Notes under the pieces: generated by a model
The model's database searches: none
The model's input: the letters and a program-made list of their open reading frames with translations, nothing else
Told to the model about the DNA's origin: nothing
Shown here: positions 15,796-24,099 of the stretch, piece by piece
How the letters are laid out: each line of letters begins with the position of its first letter
Numbering within the stretch: the first letter of the stretch is position 1
Position numbers and translations under genes: made by a program
Assembly: GCA_001689405.1 (NCBI GenBank)
Contig: LUJO01000018.1
Location: forward strand, 34,400-98,399
From: Candidatus Homeothermus arabinoxylanisolvens
GTDB taxonomy: Bacteria; Bacteroidota; Bacteroidia; Bacteroidales; Muribaculaceae
Reading direction: 5' to 3'
Length of the DNA: 64,000 nt

Positions 15796-17640
15796 ATGTG
15801 TGGTATTGTAGGATATATAGGACACCAGCAAGCCTATCCGATATTGATTAAAGGCTTACATAGATTAGAGTACAGAGGCTATGACAGCGCGGGAGTGGCA
15901 TTGATTAACTCCGAAGACCGGCTTAACGTATATAAGACAAGAGGTAAAGTAAACGAACTCGAGGCTTTCTGCGAGTCAAAAGACACAGAGGGCACCATCG
16001 GCATAGCCCATACGCGCTGGGCCACCCACGGTGAGCCCAATGACATCAACGCCCACCCCCACTACAGTTCAAACGGCAAGATAGCGATTGTACACAACGG
16101 TACAATCGAGAACTATAACGTGCTGAAACAGGCTCTTGAACAGCACGGATGCGTATTCAAAAGCGAGACCGACACGGAAGTGGTGGTAAAGCTTATCGAA
16201 TACATACAGTCGACCAACAAATGTCCGCTCATCGACGCGGTGCGCGAGGCGCTCAATCAGGTCATAGGCGCCTATGCCATAGCGATTATCGACAGCGAGA
16301 ACCCCGACACCATAATCGCGGCACGCAAAAGTTCGCCTCTGGTCATCGGCATAGGAGAAGGCGAGACATTCATAGCATCCGACGCAACCCCCATCATAGA
16401 TTACACCAATCAGGTGGTATATCTGCGCGATGACGAGATAGCGATAATATCTCGCGGCGAGCCCTTGCGCGTGATAACCAACGACAACCGTACGTCAAGC
16501 ATTGACATACAGACTCTGCGTCTGTCAGTGTCGCAGCTCGAAAAGGGCGGTTATCCCCACTTCATGCTCAAAGAGATTTTCGAGCAGCCCAACTCGATAT
16601 ACGACTGCATACGCGGCCGCATCGTAAACAACGGCACCGAAATAAAACTGTCGAGTATCACAGACCACCCCGACCGCTTCATAAACGCCTCGCGCATAAT
16701 CATCGTGGCCTGCGGCACGTCATGGCACGCAGCACTTATAGGGGCGCGCCTGTTTGAAAGCATCGCCCGCATACCGGCACAGGTTGAATATGCAAGCGAG
16801 TTCCGCTACAGTAATCCGGTTGTGACTCCGCAGGACATCGTGATAGCCATTTCACAGTCAGGCGAGACCGCCGATACTCTGGCAGCCATAAAACTGGCGA
16901 AGGAGAAGGGAGCGTTTGTATACGGAGTATGCAATGTGGTAAGCTCTTCAATAGCACGCGAGACCGACACCGGCACCTACATACATGTAGGCCCCGAGAT
17001 AGGAGTGGCCTCGACAAAAGCATTTACAGGACAGGTCACCGTACTCACCATGCTCGCTCTTGCCATAGGACAGCTCCGAGGCACAATCTCAAAAGAGAAA
17101 CTGACCGAAATGGCACGTGCGCTGAAGAATCTGCCCGATCTCATAAAGGAGACCCTTAAGCTGAACAAAGAGATAGAGCGTCTGTCGAGCATCTTCACAT
17201 ATGCCCACAACTTCCTGTATCTCGGACGCGGCTACAACTATCCGAGCGCACTCGAAGGAGCCCTGAAACTCAAGGAGATCAGCTACATACATGCCGAAGG
17301 CTATCCGGCCGCCGAGATGAAGCACGGTCCTATCGCGCTCATAGACCGCGAAATGCCTACCGTAGTGATAGCTCCCACCGACGAACTGCATGAAAAGATC
17401 ATATCCAACATACAGCAGGTGAAAGCCAGAGGAGGTTCGGTAATAGCCATAGTGACACGTGGCGACGAGACCATACCCGAAATCGCCGACCACACACTTG
17501 AGATACCGCCCGTACCCGAGTGCCTGTCACCGATAATCGTGTCGATACCTCTACAGCTCCTCGCCTACCACATCGCCGTGATGAAAGGTTGCAATGTAGA
17601 CATGCCCCGCAATCTCGCCAAGTCGGTAACAGTTGAATAA
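15796..17640 (+). CDS. glmS: Glutamine--fructose-6-phosphate aminotransferase
   Basis: A 614-residue enzyme making glucosamine-6-phosphate from fructose-6-phosphate and glutamine, the first step toward UDP-GlcNAc. The N-terminal glutaminase domain starts MCGIVGYIG, so Cys2 becomes the N-terminal nucleophile after Met removal; HTRWATHG and SDATPI are also present. Two SIS sugar-isomerase domains follow (about 285-430 and 455-605), with ISQSGETADTLAA and LGRGYNYPSALEGALKLKE. The C-terminus KSVTVE matches the conserved tail. The 79-base upstream gap shows no glmS ribozyme core that I can recognise, as expected outside Firmicutes. Confidence 0.97.
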   Translation: MCGIVGYIGHQQAYPILIKGLHRLEYRGYDSAGVALINSEDRLNVYKTRGKVNELEAFCESKDTEGTIGIAHTRWATHGEPNDINAHPHYSSNGKIAIVHNGTIENYNVLKQALEQHGCVFKSETDTEVVVKLIEYIQSTNKCPLIDAVREALNQVIGAYAIAIIDSENPDTIIAARKSSPLVIGIGEGETFIASDATPIIDYTNQVVYLRDDEIAIISRGEPLRVITNDNRTSSIDIQTLRLSVSQLEKGGYPHFMLKEIFEQPNSIYDCIRGRIVNNGTEIKLSSITDHPDRFINASRIIIVACGTSWHAALIGARLFESIARIPAQVEYASEFRYSNPVVTPQDIVIAISQSGETADTLAAIKLAKEKGAFVYGVCNVVSSSIARETDTGTYIHVGPEIGVASTKAFTGQVTVLTMLALAIGQLRGTISKEKLTEMARALKNLPDLIKETLKLNKEIERLSSIFTYAHNFLYLGRGYNYPSALEGALKLKEISYIHAEGYPAAEMKHGPIALIDREMPTVVIAPTDELHEKIISNIQQVKARGGSVIAIVTRGDETIPEIADHTLEIPPVPECLSPIIVSIPLQLLAYHIAVMKGCNVDMPRNLAKSVTVE

Positions 17641-17657
17641 CAAATACTTAACCACAT

Positions 17658-17701
17658 CTATGCAACTTTTAACCTACATTTTAGGTCTAAAAGTTGCATA
17701 G
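17658..17701 (+). terminator. Stem-loop after glmS
   Basis: A perfect 14-base inverted repeat (CTATGCAACTTTTA at 17658-17671, complement at 17688-17701) is extended by ACCT/AGGT around a 7-base AT-rich loop. It follows the glmS stop by 17 bases. The tail is only weakly T-rich, so it could be a terminator or an mRNA-stabilising hairpin. The TTG inside the right arm also serves as the -33 element of tRNA-Leu. Confidence 0.5.
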
Positions 17702-17724
17702 TTTGTATCAACTCGCTAACTTTG
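17694..17724 (+). promoter_or_regulatory. tRNA-Leu promoter
   Basis: TTG at 17694-17696 and TAACTTTG at 17717-17724 are separated by 20 bases, the usual Bacteroidota spacing. The -7 box lies 14 bases before the mature tRNA 5' end. Confidence 0.7.
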
Positions 17725-17737
17725 CACTACAAATCCT

Positions 17738-17819
17738 GCGCACGTGGCGTAATTGGTAGCCGCGCTAGACTTAGGATCTAGTGTCTGACGACGTGGGGGT
17801 TCGAGTCCCTTCGTGCGCA
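17738..17819 (+). tRNA. tRNA-Leu (anticodon UAG)
   Basis: An 82-base class II tRNA. The acceptor arms GCGCACG (17738-17744) and CGTGCGC (17812-17818) pair fully. The anticodon stem CTAGA/TCTAG encloses the loop CTTAGGA with anticodon TAG at 17772-17774. A long variable arm and the T-loop GTTCGAGTC are present. The 3' CCA is not encoded. Confidence 0.96.
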
Positions 17820-17822
17820 CAC

Positions 17823-17852
17823 AAAGCCCCCGGCATCCGCCGAGGGCTTTTT
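17823..17852 (+). terminator. tRNA-Leu terminator
   Basis: A 12-base stem (left arm 17823-17834, right arm 17839-17850, one C/A mismatch) with a 4-base loop ends in a T-run, three bases after the tRNA. Confidence 0.85.
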
Positions 17853-17870
17853 CGTATTCCCTGAAAATCC

Positions 17871-17918
17871 AACAGATTGGTAAGGGCGCCGGTAGTACGG
17901 CGCCCCTACCAATCTGTT
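17871..17918. repeat. 48-base intergenic palindrome
   Basis: Two 21-base arms (17871-17891 and 17898-17918) pair with one mismatch around the 6-base loop GTAGTA. The inner part is very GC-rich (GGGCGCCG/CGGCGCCCC). It lies between the tRNA-Leu terminator and the GH16 gene and has no following T-run, so it is not a classic terminator. It may be a REP-like mobile palindrome. Confidence 0.75.
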
Positions 17919-17930
17919 ACATTAACCCAT

Positions 17931-17943
17931 GATTAGACTAATC
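17931..17943. promoter_or_regulatory. 13-base palindrome before GH16 gene
   Basis: GATTAGACTAATC is a perfect palindrome around a central A, 26 bases before the GH16 ATG. It could be an operator, or a stray member of the CTAAT short-repeat family seen elsewhere in the window. No clear TAnnTTTG box is visible in this 50-base stretch. Confidence 0.35.
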
Positions 17944-17969
17944 ACACCAATAAATAACCGTAACCAATC

Positions 17970-19987
17970 ATGAAACTGACCGCAATCATTATCACGGCTC
18001 TGGCCGTAACCGGGCTGACCACCGGAGCCGGACGCTCCGAAGCGCGTGACTACGATGGCTGGGAGCTTGTATGGAGCGATGAGTTTGACCGCGATGGAGC
18101 ACCCGACTCTACGGTATGGAACTACGAAACCGGCTTTGTACGCAACGGGGAGGCCCAATGGTATCAGCCGGAAAACGTATACTGCCGCGACGGGAAACTG
18201 ATAATCGAAGGGCGTGACATAAAGGCCGACAGACGTAAAAATCCGCGTTACAAAACCGGAGGCAACGACTGGCGCAACCGCGAGTATATCGACTACACTT
18301 CGGCGTCAATCAATACGCGGGGCAAAAAGGAGTGGCTCTACGGGCGCATAGAGGTAAAAGCCAAAATACCGACCGCCGGAGGAGCTTGGCCCGCCATATG
18401 GCTGCTCGGCAGCGGACAGCCGTGGCCTTCGTGCGGCGAAATCGACATGATGGAGTACTACCGCAAAGGCGGTGTGCCCCACATACTCGCCAACGCATGC
18501 TGGGGCACCGACAAGCCGTATGCCTCGAAATGGAACAGCAAAAAGATACCGTTCAGCCGCTTCACGGACAAAGACTCGGACTGGGCCGACAAATTCCATA
18601 CATGGCGCATGGACTGGGACGAGGACTTCATCAACCTGTATCTTGACGACGAGCTGCTCAACTCCATACCGCTCTCCAACACCGTCAACGGGGCGGTGGG
18701 AAAAGGCAGCAATCCGTTCCGCAATCCGCAGTATCTGCTGCTGAACCTCGCTCTCGGAGGCGACAACGGCGGTAAAATCGACGACAGCGCCCTGCCCATG
18801 AAGTATGAGGTGGACTATGTGCGTGTATACAAGAAAAAGCCGCGCCGTACATCGGCACAGCCGCCATTTGAAGGCCACACGGTGACCGACGAAGGCGCTT
18901 GGTGCTGGTTTGCCGACCCGCGTGCGCTGCACTACCGCAATCAGGACGGCACGATTGACCGCAGCTATGTGGGCTACATAGACATACACGGCAACATCAA
19001 GGCCATGCAGTATGACTTCGCGGCAAACCGTCAGGACGAGGTGCTCGTGCGCTCATGCTTTCAGCCCGACGACCACGACAACCCGACGTTTCTCGTGCTC
19101 CCCGACGAGCGCATCATGGTGTTTTACTCGCGCCACACCGACGAACCGTGCTTCTACTACCGCGTGAGCCGCGAGCCGGGCGACATAACCACACTCGGCG
19201 AGGAGAAGGTGATAAAGACAGCCAACAACACCACCTACCCGTCGCCGTTCATCCTGTCTGATGACCCGGGCACATATATCTGTGCTGGCGCGGCATAAAG
19301 TGGCATCCTACGATAGCCCGGCTGTCGCTGCCCGACGCCGACATAGTATACTGCTCGATGCCCGTGAGAGGCAAGCATGGACTTGTCTACGAGATAATCA
19401 GGTACACGCTCGACGACAACGGCGATGTAGTGTCGACCGAGCCGGTGACCCGCGACTCACGCCTCAACAACATACGTCCGTTCATGATTCCCGGCTCCGA
19501 AGGGTCACCGCTGCGCCTCACATGGATGCACGGCGACTACTACGACTGGATAGTAAGCTTATCGCGTCCGTTTGGCTACTGTACGGGCATCAACAGCGAC
19601 TTCGGCGGCTTCCTGCCGGCCAAGCCCGCACTGCCGGGTGTGACCGAGTCATACAGATTCAATCCGAAGAAGGAGTTCAGGCTGCACACCACAGTAACAC
19701 TCGACTCGACACATATGGCTTCGGGCGTGCTGCTTCAACTCGGCAAGCTGACCTACGGCATAGACCGGTCAACGCTCAAGCCCTATGTGAAGTATGGCGA
19801 CAAACTGTACCCGAGCACCAATGCCCTTGCCACTTCAGACTGCTGGCAGGAGCAGAACCGAGGCACAGGGGGCCAATGGTACACGCCGGTGCCCCACAAG
19901 AGTTTCGACCTCATACTGGAGTACCGCGGAGGTGTGCTTACGACACGCATAAACGGACTCGTCGACCAGTATGTAGTCATCAGATAA
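17970..19987 (+). pseudogene. GH16 beta-glucanase fused to BNR_4-like domain, frameshifted
   Basis: The first frame (17970-19298, 442 residues) has a signal peptide (1-25), a GH16 laminarinase-like domain (about 30-290) with the catalytic motif GEIDMMEYY (Glu157 and Glu162), and the start of a BNR_4-type propeller (GAWCWFADPRALHY, about 310 on). At about residue 431 the expected sequence continues only in the -1 frame (GHIYLCWRGIKWHPT...) to a stop at 19985-19987. The second part therefore begins near 19272 and not at an independent start codon. One missing C near 19271 would restore a single protein of about 671 residues. GH16 enzymes cut beta-1,3 or mixed-linkage glucans. It could be a pseudogene, a sequence error, or a -1 frameshift gene. 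Confidence 0.8.
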
Positions 19988-20011
19988 TTAATTAAACAAT
20001 TGTTAACTATG

Positions 20012-20077
20012 TGGACAGGGCCGGATTATCTATATTTGTATAACCGAAATTTGTATAATCGAATTTTTTCACCTGTC
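20012..20077 (+). promoter_or_regulatory. Promoter region of GH105 fusion gene with tandem repeats
   Basis: TATATTTG at 20030-20037 fits the -7 consensus. It overlaps two adjacent 15-base direct repeats (TTTGTATAACCGAAA at 20034-20048 and TTTGTATAATCGAAT at 20049-20063). These are flanked by an inverted repeat, GGACAGG at 20012-20018 and CCTGTCC at 20071-20077. The arrangement suggests a regulator site close to the transcription start. Confidence 0.5.
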
Positions 20078-20099
20078 CCCGAATATCAAAAACACAGTT

Positions 20100-22445
20100 A
20101 TGACAATCAACCTTAACTCACTGCTAAAAGTGATCGCTCTCACGGCTGCAACGGTCATCGCACCTATGGCAGCGGGAGCAAAAAAGGCAAGCGTGGCGCC
20201 CGAGCAAAAAGAGGCCCGCGAAGTACGTGCGCTTATCGACAAAGTGAACAACCGGTGGCAATCGACCCATAAGCCCGAAATGACACCTTTCTGGCACAAC
20301 GCGGCATACCACACCGGCAACATGGAGGCCTTCTATCTCACCGGCAACAGCGACTGGCTCGACTACTCTACCAAATGGGCCGAGCACAACCAGTGGAAGG
20401 GAGCCAAAGGCAATGACCGCAGCAAGTGGAAATACAACTACGGCGAAACCCCCGACCATGTGCTGTTCGGCGACTGGCAGATATGCTTCCAGACCTATGC
20501 CGACCTGTACAACATACTCCCCGACGACCGCCGCATACGCCGCGCCAAAGAAGTGATGGAGTATGAGATGTCGACTCCGCAGAACGACTACTGGTGGTGG
20601 GCCGACGGCCTGTATATGGTCATGCCTGTCATGACAAAGCTGCACAAAATAACCGGCAACAAGAAGTATCTTGACAAACTCTACGAATATGTGCTCGTAA
20701 GCGACAGCCTCATGTACGACACAGAGACCGGCCTGTACTTCCGCGACGGACGCTACGTATACCCGAAGCACAAAAGCGCCAACGGCAAAAAGGACTTCTG
20801 GGCACGCGGCGACGGATGGGTGTTTGCCGGACTTGCCAAAGTGCTGAAAGACCTGCCGGCCGAGTACAAACACCGTCAGTTCTTTGTCGACAAGTACAAG
20901 AAAATGGCCGACGCCGTGGTGTCTACCCAGCAACCCGAGGGCTACTGGTCGCGCTCGATGATGGACGAAGAGCATGCTCCCGGATACGAGACATCGGGTA
21001 CGGCATTTTTCACCTACGGCCTGCTGTGGGGCGTCAACAACGGTTATCTTAATGACGCCAAGTATCTTGACGCGGCCAAAAAAGGATGGAATTATCTTAG
21101 CCGCACAGCCGTACAGAAAGACGGATCGGTAGGCTACGTACAGCCCATAGGCGACCGTGCCATACCGGGACAGGTGATTAACAAAAGCTCCGTGGCCGAC
21201 TTCGGCACAGGCGCGTTTCTGCTCGCCGCCTGCGAGTATGTGCGTCATCTTGAAAAGGACATGAACCCCGACAGAGCTTACTGGACCACACTCGCTTGGC
21301 AGATGGCCGAGCCCGTTCTGCGCAACATGTCGGAGGGAAATCTCAAGAAAAACATGCTCGTCGAGGTCAGCCCCAACTGGGACGGCCGCAACAAAGGCGT
21401 CACCTATATGGAGACTTTCGGCAGGCTTATGGCCGGTATAGCACCGTGGCTGTCGCTCCCCGACGATGACACCGAGGAGGGCGCGAAACGCAAGCAGCTG
21501 CGCGAGTGGGCGCTGAAGAGCTACGCCAATGCCGTCGATCCGGCAAGTCCCGACTATCTGCTGTGGCGCGGCCACGGTCAGGCTCTTGTCGATGCCGCTT
21601 ACGTGGCCGAGAGCTTCCTGCGCGCTTATGACGCGCTCTGGATGCCGCTTGACTCGGTAACCAAGCGCCGCTACTTCGAGGAGTTCACACAACTGCGCCG
21701 TGTCGACCCGCCCTACACCAACTGGGTGCTCTTCTCATCGACCATAGAGAGCTTCCTCGCCAAAGCCGGAGCCGAATATGACGAATACCGCATCAACTCG
21801 GCCATAAGGAAAGTCGAGGAGTGGTATACGGGCGACGGATGGTATGCCGACGGTCCGGAATTCGCATTTGACTACTACAGCAGCTACGTGTTTCACCCGA
21901 TGTATCTGGAGACCCTTCAGGCAATGAAGGACGCCAAAGCCCACACCCGCATACACTACGCCAACTACTACGACCGCGCGCTGAAACGTGCACAGAAATA
22001 CAGCATAGTGCTTGAACGCCTCATCTCGCCCGAAGGCACATTCCCCGTATTCGGCCGCTCGATACCCTACCGCATGGCCACCATGCAGCCTCTCGCGCTC
22101 ATGGCTTGGTACGAGAAGCTCCCCCACGGGCTGACCAACGGTCAGGTACGCGGCGCCCTGACCGCGGTAATGCACCGCATGTTTGACGACAAAGAGAACT
22201 TTAACGAGAGCGGCTTCCTCACCATAGGTTTCTCGGGCCGTCAGCCCAACATAGCCGACTGGTATACAAACAACGGCAGCCTCTACATGACCTCGCTCGC
22301 ATTCCTGCCGCTCGGCCTGCCGGCCACCCATCCGTTCTGGACAGATGCCGAACAGCCTTGGACCTCAAAGAAAGCATGGTCGGGACAGCCGTTCCCCAAA
22401 GACCATCACTGGGGCGACGGCGGCAAATTCCGCGACCTCTGGTAA
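20100..22445 (+). CDS. GH105 / DUF2264 (GH154-like) fusion glycosidase
   Basis: A 781-residue exported protein (signal about 1-26, APMAAGA). The N-terminal module (about 40-395) resembles GH105/GH88 unsaturated glucuronyl or galacturonyl hydrolases, which act on the 4,5-unsaturated uronic acids left by polysaccharide lyases. It has HTGNMEAFYLTG, the catalytic-type Asp in YWWWADGLYM (Asp169) and WARGDGWVFAGL. The C-terminal module (about 400-775) resembles DUF2264, now linked to GH154 beta-glucuronidases, with NWDGRNKGVTYMETFGRLMAGI, YLLWRGHGQALVDAAY and WYADGPEFAFDYYSSYVFHP. Two uronate-active modules in one chain suggest stepwise trimming of an acidic glycan. No lyase gene is adjacent. A strong terminator follows. 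Confidence 0.88.
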   Translation: MTINLNSLLKVIALTAATVIAPMAAGAKKASVAPEQKEAREVRALIDKVNNRWQSTHKPEMTPFWHNAAYHTGNMEAFYLTGNSDWLDYSTKWAEHNQWKGAKGNDRSKWKYNYGETPDHVLFGDWQICFQTYADLYNILPDDRRIRRAKEVMEYEMSTPQNDYWWWADGLYMVMPVMTKLHKITGNKKYLDKLYEYVLVSDSLMYDTETGLYFRDGRYVYPKHKSANGKKDFWARGDGWVFAGLAKVLKDLPAEYKHRQFFVDKYKKMADAVVSTQQPEGYWSRSMMDEEHAPGYETSGTAFFTYGLLWGVNNGYLNDAKYLDAAKKGWNYLSRTAVQKDGSVGYVQPIGDRAIPGQVINKSSVADFGTGAFLLAACEYVRHLEKDMNPDRAYWTTLAWQMAEPVLRNMSEGNLKKNMLVEVSPNWDGRNKGVTYMETFGRLMAGIAPWLSLPDDDTEEGAKRKQLREWALKSYANAVDPASPDYLLWRGHGQALVDAAYVAESFLRAYDALWMPLDSVTKRRYFEEFTQLRRVDPPYTNWVLFSSTIESFLAKAGAEYDEYRINSAIRKVEEWYTGDGWYADGPEFAFDYYSSYVFHPMYLETLQAMKDAKAHTRIHYANYYDRALKRAQKYSIVLERLISPEGTFPVFGRSIPYRMATMQPLALMAWYEKLPHGLTNGQVRGALTAVMHRMFDDKENFNESGFLTIGFSGRQPNIADWYTNNGSLYMTSLAFLPLGLPATHPFWTDAEQPWTSKKAWSGQPFPKDHHWGDGGKFRDLW

Positions 22446-22480
22446 CCGGAAGCCATAACGGCAAACCATATAATTACAGG

Positions 22481-22530
22481 ATAATTGGGAGATTAGTCGA
22501 TACATTATCGATAATCTCTCAATTATTTTT
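22481..22530 (+). terminator. Terminator after GH105 fusion gene
   Basis: Arms of 15 bases (22481-22495 and 22512-22526) pair with a single G-T wobble, and the right arm ends in a T-run to 22530. Confidence 0.8.
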
Positions 22531-22556
22531 ATTTAATTTGCAATAATAAGCATCCG

Positions 22557-22667
22557 ATGTACTTATATCCCGGGATGAAACATAGCCGCAGTTTCCGCAT
22601 CGTATCGCCGGAAACGGATAAGACGGTGACTTACACAGGCAAAAAACTCAATATCGAACTTAAATAA
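22557..22667 (+). CDS. Small ORF of 36 residues, possible gene remnant
   Basis: A 36-codon frame begins ATG at 22557 and ends TAA at 22665-22667, just after a terminator and 17 bases after a -7-like TTAATTTG (22533-22540, one mismatch). The product, ending VTYTGKKLNIELK, looks like the last beta strands of a larger carbohydrate-active enzyme and not a free protein. I do not recognise the family. It may be a leftover tail of a deleted gene, or a chance frame. Confidence 0.3.
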   Translation: MYLYPGMKHSRSFRIVSPETDKTVTYTGKKLNIELK

Positions 22668-22678
22668 TATGACTTGGT

Positions 22679-23692
22679 ATGATTGAACCCTTGTACTCCC
22701 CCGACGAGAGACGTTATGACACCATGAAATATGCGCGTTGCGGACGCAGCGGTGTGCTTCTCTCCCGCATATCATTGGGCTTCTGGCATAACTTCGGAGC
22801 CGGAACTCCGATTGCAAAAGCACGCGACATAATGCGGTACGCATTTGACAACGGCGTGGTGTCGATGGACCTCGCGAACAATTACGGACCTCCCTACGGC
22901 TCTGCCGAAGAGACATTCGGCGAAATATTCCGCAAAGACTTCCGCCCTTACCGCGACGAACTGTTCATATCATCGAAAGCCGGTTACGACATGTGGCCCG
23001 GTCCTTACGGCAACTGGGGCTCGCGGAAATACCTGATGGCCTCCTTGGATCAGTCGCTGCGGCGTATGGGCCTCGACTATGTAGACGTATTTTACAGTCA
23101 TCGCTTCGACCCGGAAACTCCCGCAGAGGAAACCCTGACGGCACTTGTCGACATAGTACGTCAAGGCAAGGCGCTGTACATAGCGCTGTCAAGATGGCCA
23201 CGCGAAGAGGAAGAAGCCGCATACCGCTTTCTTGAGAATCACGGCTGCCACTGCCTGCTGTATCAGGACAGACTGAATATATTTGACCGCTCGTCAGAGC
23301 AATCGGGACGGCTGAAAGCCGCCTCCAAAGCGGGTGTAGGTTACATCGCGTTCTCCCCGCTGGCGCAGGGACTGCTTACCGACAGATATTTAAACGGCAT
23401 ACCTGAAGGCTCACGGGCCACGCAAAGCAAGTCACTGAAAGCCGAGCAGATAACTCCAGAGGTCGTGGAACGTATAAAGACATTATCGCAGATAGCGGCC
23501 CGCCGCGGACAGACCCTTGCGCAAATGGCTACCGCATGGGTATTGAACAGACCCGGCGTCACGTCGGCCATAGTCGGATGCAGCTCGGTTCAACAGCTTC
23601 GCGACACGATATCGTCTATAGACCGGCTCGATTTTTCAGAAGAAGAACTACGCCTCATCGATGCCGCTTCAGGCATAAAAGGAGAAGAGTAA
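22679..23692 (+). CDS. Aldo/keto reductase (YghZ-like)
   Basis: A 337-residue TIM-barrel NADPH-dependent oxidoreductase of the AKR superfamily, cytoplasmic with no signal. It resembles the YghZ / L-glyceraldehyde-3-phosphate reductase group: GRSGVLLSRISLGFW, the catalytic-region DLANNYGPPYGSAEETFG with its Tyr, LDYVDVFYSHRFDPETPAEET, GKALYIALSRW, and the C-terminal cofactor segment TSAIVGCSSVQQL. The physiological substrate cannot be deduced. It lies alone between two terminators and may reduce sugar-derived or toxic aldehydes. The ATG at 22679 is chosen; another in-frame ATG lies at residue 16 (ATMKYARCGRSG region), so the start could be later. Confidence 0.87.
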   Translation: MIEPLYSPDERRYDTMKYARCGRSGVLLSRISLGFWHNFGAGTPIAKARDIMRYAFDNGVVSMDLANNYGPPYGSAEETFGEIFRKDFRPYRDELFISSKAGYDMWPGPYGNWGSRKYLMASLDQSLRRMGLDYVDVFYSHRFDPETPAEETLTALVDIVRQGKALYIALSRWPREEEEAAYRFLENHGCHCLLYQDRLNIFDRSSEQSGRLKAASKAGVGYIAFSPLAQGLLTDRYLNGIPEGSRATQSKSLKAEQITPEVVERIKTLSQIAARRGQTLAQMATAWVLNRPGVTSAIVGCSSVQQLRDTISSIDRLDFSEEELRLIDAASGIKGEE

Positions 23693-23726
23693 GACCCGAT
23701 AGATTTTTGCCTCTGATTTTACAGAT

Positions 23727-23757
23727 AAAAAGCCGGAGCTGAAACTCCGGCTTTTTT
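23727..23757 (+). terminator. Terminator after aldo/keto reductase
   Basis: AAAAAGCCGGAG (23727-23738) pairs perfectly with CTCCGGCTTTTT (23745-23756) around a 6-base loop, followed by more T. Confidence 0.92.
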
Positions 23758-24099
23758 ATGCGTTAAGACACAATGCATTAATGGATTGTCATGTCGCATT
23801 ACAAACCTAAAACATAACTTAACCTTAATACCTATTACACCAATAACAGTAATAATAAAAACGCTAATTAATAAATTATTACGCATTACAAAGATAACAT
23901 AACGGCTTCAATTATATACTTCATTTTAACACCATAAATAGCCCAACCGGTCCTGTCGGCACCATACATATAATTCAATTTTACATACCAAATCAATCAC
24001 ACAGAATCAACGTGACCGATGCCATGTCGCACCGGTCACGTCTAAGGCCGCATAAAGCGACCGACACTTTAACCTAACTAACCTCTTACCCAAACCATC
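23758..24099. other. AT-rich intergenic region without a gene
   Basis: About 340 bases between convergent genes hold no convincing frame. The only structure I see is an 8-base inverted repeat (CGTGACCG at 24011-24018, CGGTCACG at 24033-24040), which could be a weak terminator for the minus-strand isomerase gene. Confidence 0.6.

Noticed and set aside
20124..21692. A 522-codon open frame on the minus strand opposite the GH105 fusion gene
   Set aside because: It mirrors the codon pattern of the plus-strand gene, has no recognisable motif, and the plus-strand frame shows two clear enzyme modules.
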